Positions 56,226 through 64,000 of a stretch of 64,000 bases of DNA are shown piece by piece. Position 1 is the first letter of the stretch; every line of letters begins with the position of its first letter. Origin of the DNA: Oscarella lobularis. Lineage: Eukaryota; Porifera; Homoscleromorpha; Homosclerophorida; Oscarellidae. Below the pieces are notes generated by a model. That model was not told the origin of the DNA. It did not search any database and saw nothing but the letters and a program-made list of their open reading frames with translations. A program made the position numbers and the translations under genes. Location of the stretch: assembly GCF_947507565.1 (NCBI RefSeq), contig NC_089175.1:5135733-5199732 (forward strand), read 5' to 3'.

Positions 56226-56737
56226 CTTCGTTCTTGCGAATTTACGGTTGCGTCGGGGGCTCGGTTGGACCCCGAGGCTCATCTGGCATTGGGTGATCTG
56301 TCCTTTGATACCTTACCCAATCCGTCGATGGCGTTACTGCGGATCAAGCAGTCGAAGACTGATCCTTTCCGGCGGGGACATAAGGTGGTTCTGGGAGGTC
56401 GCATTCGGATTTATGCCCGATGGCGTCGTTGCTGAGTTATCTAGTGATCCGGAGGCCGGGGCCGTTATTTTGAAAGGCAGACGGCTCGCCCCGAACGCGT
56501 TCGGACTTAGTGGGCGCAGTTCAGACGGCTCTTGCTCAGGCAGGGGTCGCGACGAAGAATTATGCTGGTCATAGCTTTCGCATCGGTGCGGCGACTACGG
56601 CGGCGGCGGTGGGATTGGAAGACTCGGTCATTCGCTCGTTGGGGCGCTGGCGCAGCTCGTGTGATAATCGCTACGTCCAGCTGCCGGCAGCCGAACTTGC
56701 CGTTTTTAGGCGACTGTTGTCACACTCATCCCGGTAG
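56226..56737 (+). pseudogene. DIRS tyrosine recombinase C-terminal fragment (copy 3)
   Basis: Begins abruptly at FLRSCEFTVASGARLDPEAH, the region of the first catalytic Arg. A frame change follows, then the HxxR box GHSFRIGAATTAAAVG, LEDSVIRSLGRWRSS and the Tyr region DNRYVQLP, ending LLSHSSR at TAG 56735-56737. It matches copy 1's recombinase closely but everything upstream is gone. Confidence 0.85.
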
Positions 56738-57000
56738 AGGTGTTAGTGGTTCGTGTGTATTTATCTAAGTGTGTACTATCAGCAATGGTTGGGAGGTCAA
56801 GCTCGTGTACAAGCGTGTATTTGGACAGGTTGCCCGGATACTCCGGTTACCATGACAACCATTGCGGTCATGGCTGGCTGGCAACATCCGGGACCTGTAC
56901 CAGCGTTGGCCACCAGGCTTTAGGAAGCCTGGTGTGTTCCCTGTGTTAGGTCCTTTCGGCGAGCGGTGTTAAGGGAGTGGCCCATGGATGGCCTCCTGAC
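56738..57000 (+). mobile_element. 3' non-coding end of DIRS copy 3
   Basis: Follows the recombinase stop. CCCGGATACTCCGGTTACCA (56837) matches the complement of the region at about 34940-34962 in DIRS copy 1, confirming that both belong to the same element class and that the 941-bp insert in copy 1 interrupts this part. Confidence 0.65.
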
Positions 57001-57659
57001 GGGCAAGGGCCTGGCTGCCCCTTCTCCTTCATGGAGGTAAGAAGTTAATTAGAATTTATTTTACCTGATTGCAGACGTAAAGAAAAGTCTCCCGACTCAT
57101 CCTAAAATTCCGTTTTCACGCGTCGTTGTCGAACGTCTCCCAGCACACGTAGTTCCAGAAAGAAGGAGGTCTGGGCGGTTGAAATTTAGCCAGAAAGAGA
57201 GCTAGACCAAAAAAACACGCACCTCGGCAACGTCCATGCCCGTCTCCTTCGTAACTGCGACGAGAAGAGGGAAAGAATGTTCGCTAGTGATGAAGCGAAT
57301 AGAACAAAAGCTCGAAGGCGCCTTCTATTCGCATCACACCGGCTGATTGTTCGTTGGAAAGCGCTCCGAACAGAAGAAGGCAAAGAACGTTTGCAAATCC
57401 ATGAAGAAAAAGACGATAGTCGCGAATGAATGAACTAATGCTAACTTCAATTTCTTTCATGTGTTATTACAGGGTAACAATGTGCTGCAAAAAAGAGGCC
57501 CATTTTTGTAAAAAAGACAGAAAACGATAAAGAAAATAAATTGGCCAATCGGTAAAAGCAACGTGTGTGAACGGAGAGCGCAGTAACCGTACAGTACCGT
57601 GCCGTACCGAGTACGGTACGGTACGGTACAGTTAGCGAACGTCTGCACTGCTATCTTAG
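57001..57659. other. Spacer with a GTACGG palindromic run
   Basis: No gene. At about 57591-57632 (GTACGGTACGGTACGGTACA against its complement on the left) a foldback of the GTACGG motif could form a hairpin. Confidence 0.45.
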
Positions 57660-58640
57660 AGTGCGAATTGTTGATTTTCTTTGTAAGGAAAAAGCAGAAA
57701 AGTTTGTTAGTGAGATTGGGATTCAAAGAAGAAAACAGCTAAGAGCGAACGCTTCACCATCGGCACACACACCGGCGAAATCAAAAGCAAGGACGCCTGT
57801 TGCCACAAATGAGGAATAGGCAAAGTTTAATCGCAAGCTGTCACTGGTTAGTACCAAGTGAAAGAAAGCTATACCGGCATTTAACTTTCTGGTTGTAGAG
57901 CAAGGAACCGGCTGCTCTCCTTAAAGTTGTGCCTGAGTACGCAAAAGATTTTGTTCCAAAGTCGCTGTCCTATGTATTGCCGTCTCCACTGACCGACCTT
58001 TTCGATCCCAAAACGCTGAAGTTCAATCATAAAAAGCTGTTAAAAAAGTACGAAAGTCGTTTTGACACACTTGAGGTTAATATTATGAAGACTATATGAA
58101 GTGTTTGTTTCATATATAAAGATTACGGCAAAAGCCTTCGATGAAAGCAGTCGAAGGCAGTCAGCCGACAAATGCTGGTTTTTACCAAGCTGGAGAAATA
58201 ACTGCGTCAAATTGTAAAGCCGTTTACTTGAGAAATTTGAACATGCAGTCTCAAAGCCTAACCCAGCGCATTTGTCATCCGAAAGCGTTCAAATTTACCA
58301 CAGCTACAACAAAGTTGACAGCACATCTCAATATAAGCATTCCGAAGTAAACACCGCCTTTTGTTTGTGGCATGAGCTCGTACGAGTCAGAGAGATAAAT
58401 ACGAGTCTTATATAAAAGCAAAACACAGCAACCTCGTGATCAAAAGCGTCGGCCTATGCTGAAGTACGGAGCATCCTTTTCTCGGAGTGACTCCAGACGG
58501 CTTAGTTAGGAGTTCTTGTTGCGGCTCCGGCGCCGTTAAGACAAATGTCCATTTTGCCGAAAAGACGACGTTCTTGACGATAATAAAGAGGTCTTGTATG
58601 ATTGAAAACAACAGAAGTTGGTCTCTAGACATAAAACACA
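57660..58640 (+). pseudogene. YqaJ-type exonuclease relic
   Basis: Plus strand, several frames. KEPAALLKVVPEYAKDFVPK (57901 on), KAFDESSRRQSADKCW near 58120, YQAGEITASNCKAVYLRNLN and RICHPKAFKF (58186-58295), and SGVTPDGLVRSSCCGSGAV (about 58485) match in order the blocks of YqaJ-like nucleases seen better preserved at 62241-63983. The catalytic E-x-K part is altered to AVKTN, so the relic is inactive. Confidence 0.65.
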
Positions 58641-59269
58641 AATATTATTAATCAAAAACATGCAGCATATTTTTGTCAACTGCATTAAATTGTTGGAAGG
58701 TAGTATTCTTGAGCGTCAGTAGCTGATGATAAGGGACGGGTCCGCAGCCGTCACTCGGGTGATGTTGCCGCCGTCTCAGACGTCTCGATGTCTGGCGAAG
58801 ATCAAAGTGATGGTGTATTGTGCTATTGCAAGAAGAGAAATTCGGCGACGTGATTCATTACGACGACAAGGCCTGTGCGATTCATTTCCCCTGCGTTGGC
58901 GTTGTATCTGCGGTGAAATGAAAATGGTACTGCCCTCTTGTCGTCGAAAAACAGCAGGAAAAAGGAAAGAAAAGGGCCTCTATCGAAGTCTAACTTGATA
59001 AAGTTAAAACTAACATATATAATTATATGTTATTCTAAGCGAATCAAAAATGGGCATAAGTTAACCAGGGCACAGCAAACTCTGACGAGCTGGTCAACAA
59101 CGGCATCTTCATCTTCAGCGCATTCCACCATACTTATGGGAATTACTCCACTTAAAATTGTGAACTTATTCTTCAGTGATCCAATTACCTGTAGAAAGCT
59201 CCCTGCTTATGTCGACGTCGACTTTTTCCAGCTGGCCTTTTCCTTTAGTAGAAGCTGGCGTTTTATTTT
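58641..59269. other. Unassigned ~630 bp
   Basis: Short frames only; probably more mobile-element debris. Nothing can be named. Confidence 0.35.
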
Positions 59270-59650
59270 GCCATGACAATTCTTGTGTAATCTTTAAAAG
59301 TAAACCCGCAATCAGCAAGATCTTCATCACCTTATTAGAAAATGCCAAGCATTTTGATTTTTTAAAATTTCTTACTACCCTAACGGGGAGAAGGTACTCC
59401 CATTTCATACCGTACCAAACTGTGGAAGAGTATGTGCAACAAATTTCTCAGCAGGGTGTATGAGCTGATCATGTCGATGTCCATGCTTTGGCTAATGCAC
59501 TCAATGTAGAGTTTGTTGTTGTTGAGTCCGGCAGTCACAGCGACGTCACCCTTGTATAACCTGACTCTCCGGATGAGAACACTCCACAGGTATTTCTCTG
59601 CCACGTGGGGGCAACACCATTTTGTTTCCGTAACCGATTTTGACGAGGAA
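59270..59650 (+). pseudogene. OTU-like protease relic
   Basis: Plus strand with stops: CHDNSCVIFKSKPAISKIF, YQTVEEYVQQISQQGV, stop, ADHVDVHALANALNVEFVVV, SGSHSDVTLV, stop, then FLCHVGATPF. This follows the order of OTU domains (D..C start, WGDHxxLxAxA helix, V...G.H end). Catalytic residues are uncertain. OTU domains occur in several DNA transposons. Low-moderate call. Confidence 0.4.
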
Positions 59651-60540
59651 ATAAACGAATTATGCGAGAATCCACAGCAGCCAGAAGCGGCACGTCAATC
59701 ACAGCTGCAACAGACAGCAACGTGGGGAAAAGCTGCAAACATGGACCGATATTATCAAACTCATGTCCCTTGGATGGTCCTCTTACTTTCTTCACGATGC
59801 TTGTAAAGATTGTTAAAAGCATTGGTCGGCTATTACATGTACTGGGAAACTTTGATGAAATTGTGACGCTACTGATGCTAGTTGTTTCCCTGTGCAGTAA
59901 AGAAAAATGGGGCGAATGCAAGTTGAAATGGCTAGTTGAAACGCGCCAAGTAGATGCGTCCACAGCAAAGAAACCGACAACGAGTGAATTGTTTGGGCTC
60001 CGAAGGAGTACGGTTTTTTGAGCATTTACAGCGGTCAGCTTTGGCAGAAGTAGCAGGTAGCGTTGTATCAACCTGTGGCCAACCAAACCTGTGTCAAGAG
60101 AACAATTGTCAAGAAACGCAAAACAGTTTCTTTGTTGTAATGTTATTATATGCATTTAACGACGTCATATTAATCGATCTTTTTTGTAGTGGCTCTGAGG
60201 CAGTTAATTTAATTGACGGTCGACTGCGGCAGTTTTTTCGCTTTTCTTCAGAAACATGGGCTAATTGCGGAGATAAAAGAATCGTCGCAAGGACAATGGA
60301 ATCATGGGGTCCTTTGCTTGTTGTCGACGTACTTGGGTTGGTAGCTTTGTTTGCGGTCTCCTCTGCAGTTACTTTTATACATTTTCTGTAGTGCTGGCTT
60401 GACTATCAGTTTTCAAGATGTGGATAAGGTTTTGATTGCTCCGCCTGATCATCCCAAAGGCATTCGGTAATTGCGTTTAAAATTGTGTAATTCTATTTAT
60501 ACTAAACTGCGTTGTATGCAAAAATTGAATTAGCTGAGGG
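59651..60540. other. Unassigned ~900 bp
   Basis: Several overlapping frames on both strands but no family signature; likely degraded transposon DNA. Confidence 0.35.
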
Positions 60541-60745
60541 GATCAATTGGCCGGCAAAATACTCGCATGCGACAGGCCCTTAGCGTCGAAAAAGAGTTGG
60601 AGTGACGCTGTGGTTTTTAGCGACGACGGCCGAATACCGGACAATAGCTCACCTTTTTGGAGTTGGTCGATCGACAGTATGCATTATTGTCTAGGAAACG
60701 TCGAAGGCGATTGTGTCTGTCCCCTATGCAGTAGTGCATGGTAAG
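60541..60745 (+). pseudogene. PIF/Harbinger transposase N-terminal relic
   Basis: TRMRQALSVEKELE, then after a one-base shift VTLWFLATTAEYRTIAHLFG, VGRSTVCIIV, a TAG stop, ETSKAIV and VVHG followed by GTAAGA. This is the helix-turn-helix start of Harbinger (HARBI1-like) transposases. The rest is replaced by the retrotransposon tail that begins about 20 bp later. Confidence 0.65.
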
Positions 60746-60763
60746 AATTTGGGGTGCTTCTTT

Positions 60764-62240
60764 TTTTTTTGAACAGCATCTAGGCTACGGACAGTAGTGT
60801 CAGCAGAACTGGCAGATACACAGACAGGGGAATGGGGAATGAGACATTTAACTTTACGAAGAATAATGCGCGCATTTTCGCGCTGGAGACAGACAGACAT
60901 GCAACGACGCCAATATTCGTGGAAAGCATTCTTGTCGTTGAAGAAGTCGATGGACGGGCGTTCCGCCACATGTCGAAGAATGCACAACGCAATCGGGCTC
61001 CAACGGCCAAAGACTTCTATGACAAGCGGTTCAAAGAGATAGTTCGCTTCTTCTCTGAACTTCCTGATCTTAAACTCGTCTCTTTCCGACGCAGCATGCC
61101 CGGCAGTCTTCGCGCCCTGAGGTAAGACCGTCGACGCCTGGGGGTGCGCAATGCTGACGTCCAGAAGCAGCTTTTTTCCTTCGTCGAAGTTGAAAACTCC
61201 GATGTCCGGCCGCTTGTTGCTACCCTCGAACTGATGTTCCTTTTCTAGGTCACAAACGTAATTGACAGATTGGAGCATCTTTAGCCAGTTGAATTGAATG
61301 GCATTGTGACGGCGCGTTGCTCCGGAGCCTACTGTGCAGGTGATGATGTGATAACCCAGCTCGTCGACTTCTGCTCCACAGTTGCAGCGACGAATTCGCC
61401 GGAGCATCGGAATAACCCCCTCGAGCCGAAGAAGGGCTGCCGTTTGAAATTCTGCAGATGTGAAAGATAGCTCTCTAGACGAGGGAAGGGCATCTAGCCA
61501 TGCTCCAGTCTCTGAACACGCAGCGCTCCGGAGACGGGCTTTGGATCGTTGGTCGCTGACTGAGATGAGACGGTCGAATTCCTGGTCGGCATAGCAGCGT
61601 GTTAGGCGTGATTGTAATTTCTTGGCTTCGTCCGGCAGAGCTTCAACCGATGGTAAGATTTCTGAAACTTTACCGCAAGACTTCTGTAGCGATTCTAGAC
61701 ACTGCCGGACGCAATCCGTAGGAGACACCGCAACATCCAGAAGAGCAGACGGAAACTGCAGCAAGCGCTCTGGCAAAAAAGCCAGTGTCGACGCCCAAGA
61801 ACCCAAAAAGGCGCAAGGGGAAACCAATGAGGCCGAAGCTAAACCGAATCCTCCGAGCGAGATGGGAAGGCTGACTTGGTTTTTCTGTTGCACTGACGCA
61901 CTGAGACCGACGATAGCTTGAAAGGTGTTTTGAATGTCCCCATCGTGCTGTTTGGCAGCATCTGCTACGTTCTGGGGTGTAACCGACCTTAGAAGATGCG
62001 TGATAGTCGGAACCCCGCAGTATCGTAACAGAAGCATAGCCGATTGTAAATTTTTCATACAGCAGAGCTTCTGTAGAAATGGTAAACGCTTTCGAGTAAA
62101 TACAATAGGACAGCCAAGGACTTGCATTCCCTCAGAAGTGAAAGGAACGGGTAGTGGCCAGTCTGGTGCAGGAACAGCACTTAGAGCTTCGCATTTATCC
62201 AGACGAATGTGTAGACCAATTTCTCTCATATCGCATTGCA
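60764..62240 (-). pseudogene. 5'-truncated non-LTR retrotransposon with restriction-like endonuclease
   Basis: One long minus-strand frame. It starts inside the RT thumb region (IGLHIRLDKCEALSAVP, VLGCPI), continues AMLLLRYCGVPTITHLLR and SLPISLGGFGLASASLVS, then a zinc motif CNCGAEVDELGYHIITC and the PD-(D/E)xK nuclease RPDIGVF...KKLLLDVSIAHP. These features mark the R2/R4/NeSL-type elements whose endonuclease is at the C-terminus. A run of eleven A (minus strand, about 60760-60770) is the likely tail. The 5' truncation is typical of incomplete target-primed reverse transcription. The frame is open for ~500 codons, so insertion is fairly recent. Confidence 0.82.
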
Positions 62241-63983
62241 AACAGAAACACCAGCGCATTCCACGTGGAACCATTTCCCACAGGAGCGGCCGTCGCAGCG
62301 AATCATTCTTCCTCCTTCGTCCTCACCACATGCGCACCAATTACCACCGTCGGGCTCCTCTACGTCAGCGGACTCTGCACTCTAAACGGAAGGCCTTGTA
62401 AAATATTTTCCCATCAGTTCTGGTAGAATGCATTTTCGGAAAAATTACTGAAGAACAGGTAAAAGATCTTTTAGATCGCCATCCTCCAAAATTCTCTCAA
62501 CATGAATCTCTGTCGTCGTCCAGACAATAATGTCGAGGTATGGTACTAGAACGTACATTTGCAAGTGGCATTAATAGTAATATGGGTGATTTTTCTTCAG
62601 CAAGAATGAATCACCGCTCTTCTCCAGACAGAACGACGACTTCTGTATTGCTTCATCTAGCGACGAATCTTCTGCTGATAGTGGACACTTCGCTTCAACT
62701 ACGCCTAGACCACAGCAGCTGCACTCGGCTAATGCGACGCGCCCAGAAACGGCAAGCATTGTTTGACATGAAAACCTGTGCCTTTCACTTGTAAAGCCGG
62801 TGTGGCCTTCTCTTTTCATTGTAGGCCTTCACGGCATCGCGCTCGTGATCTCTTCCCCACTTAATGGCCTTGCAATGAATTTGGCGACTTCTCTCTGGAT
62901 AGCATACATCATTTAGTAGCGACACAGACGGACTTTCGATTCGAGTGTGCACCACTGCATGAAGTTTCGAGGCAGTGATTCTGCCTGCTCGAATACCAGT
63001 CGCGTAACTGCGACTGTTCGACTTGACTCGTTTGAAGCTGTTTCACTTCAAATTCATTTGCTTGCTTGAACAAGGCGGGAACATCCAAGCTGCAGTTTTC
63101 TGGCTTATACAGTGCAGATAAATCAGGAGGGAGAGTTTCTTCACTCGTTTCGAAGCTGTGTGTGAAGCCTGGAACCAGAGACAGTATAATAGGTTTATTG
63201 GTAGTCTTCAACAACTGTTCAAAAGTGTGCTTTTTCTCATCGTCAGTGGGACCACAAACTAGTGCGGCGCAGCTGCTTTCACTTTAGACGAATTGGCAGC
63301 GAGAATGTCTCCTAGGGTGAGATACGGCGTTTCTCGCACGGGATTGGGAACGATCCACTCGTTGGCGCCAGATGTGGACGATGTATCGCTAAAGCTGCGA
63401 GCGGCGGCTTCAATCCAGAAGAGAAGAGCTCCGACGTGCGAACACGTCTCCGCTAACCCGGCCATGCATGTGCAATGACCAACTTCCACTGACCCACTTG
63501 ATCGAACAATAAACCACACGTCTAAAGGGGGCTTCCCTGTAGAGTAGCTGTGCCGCACCTTGCCGCCAATAGCAACAAAATTGCCAAAAATTTTTCATTC
63601 TGTTTCCAGGACCCAACCGCTGGTAAACAACTCGTAGCTTTGAGAGGGACTTGTAATTTTTTGCTTCGTCCAGAGTGACGAACCTCACCGTGTAGAGAAG
63701 GTAGGTAACAACATCTGCATAGCTAGAAACAGTAAAAAAAGTCAAAAGCGGGTTGCTAAGCACTACTTCCGGTATACGTAATTCGAGGCAATAGCGATCG
63801 ATCCCTTGAGTATTCGCCCCTTTTTCGTGCGTAGGGGTCTATCCCGTCAATCAGTGAAAGCTTTCCCACATAGCGCCTTTTCATATCTTCGGTGAGAGAG
63901 TAGTAATGCGATCCGTACTGTAGACCCGCCATGTTTCTGCCACGCGGATTATACGGGAACTGGGAATCGGAGCTTAAACGCAA
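62241..63983 (-). pseudogene. SWIM-YqaJ nuclease-PHD protein (right end open, partly degraded)
   Basis: Minus strand from the right edge: RYVGKLSLIDGIDPYARKR (about 63870); DVVTYLLYTVRFVTLDEAKN and YKSLSKLRVVYQ (63720-63640); a SWIM zinc motif CTCMAGLAETCSHVGALLFW (63470-63410); EWIVPNPVRETPYL; KPIILSLVPGFTHSF (63200); LRDWYSSR (63010); the YqaJ catalytic box CCGLGVVEAKCPLS (about 62710), FCLEKSGDSFLLKKNHPYYY (62630-62571); CILPELMGKYFTRPSV (62450-62395), an in-frame TAG, and a PHD finger WCACGEDEGGRMIRCDGRSC to WFHVECAGVS (62340-62255). YqaJ is an exonuclease fold of phage type; in animals such genes are mostly mobile-element passengers. The stop and unclear junctions suggest decay. Confidence 0.75.
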
Positions 63984-64000
63984 GAGCTCTATAGTTAACT

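Noticed and set aside
61622-62426. Plus-strand frames over the retrotransposon
   Set aside because: The minus strand carries the clear RT-endonuclease frame and PHD finger.

Overview
The window is nuclear DNA from an early-branching animal. Genes are split by many short (about 40-150 bp) spliceosomal introns. The content includes Notch-ligand (DSL) genes, an ankyrin-ROC-COR-death-domain protein, a cytosolic arginyl-tRNA synthetase and a GRXCR-like glutaredoxin. This gene set, the tight gene spacing and the types of transposon fit a sponge, perhaps a homoscleromorph such as Oscarella; the exact taxon is inference. No rRNA, tRNA or CRISPR was recognised. Left half (1-32.7 kb, gene-dense): the end of an unidentified gene; a 780-bp Mutator-type MITE; two tandem Delta-like genes (2441-6011 and 6620-9762), separated by a shrunken relic of the gene that follows the second copy; that gene itself, a fusion of a four-carbon acid-sugar kinase and a PdxA-family dehydrogenase (9984-13001); a tandem pair of leucine-rich-repeat genes, one membrane-anchored and one secreted; a TIR-like gene; RARS1; a convergent GRXCR-like gene; two uncharacterised genes; and an ANK-ROC-COR-death gene whose ankyrin part is a tandem array of a three-exon cassette. 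Right half (33-64 kb): nested mobile and satellite DNA. A ~135-bp satellite with orientation switches is interrupted by a DIRS/Ngaro-type tyrosine-recombinase retrotransposon, itself carrying a 941-bp TIR element, and then by a 4.1-kb Mutator-like transposon that is the full-length relative of the MITE at the left end. Next come a ~185-bp satellite, a second DIRS relic, a piggyBac relic, an integrase-CXC-Ulp1-PHD element, a spliceable but internally shortened DDE transposase gene, a third DIRS fragment, YqaJ-type, OTU-like and Harbinger relics, a 5'-truncated non-LTR retrotransposon with a restriction-like endonuclease, and a YqaJ-SWIM-PHD gene running off the right end. Working together: the Delta pair, the LRR pair, the TIR gene and the ROCO-death gene all look like signalling or recognition proteins, most made by local duplication. 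The kinase-dehydrogenase fusion is the one clear metabolic novelty; by family knowledge it should phosphorylate and then oxidise a four-carbon acid sugar such as D-threonate or D-erythronate. Several otherwise good genes carry single-base or dinucleotide frame breaks at short homopolymers or a GA repeat. These may be assembly errors or real decay, and sequence alone cannot decide.
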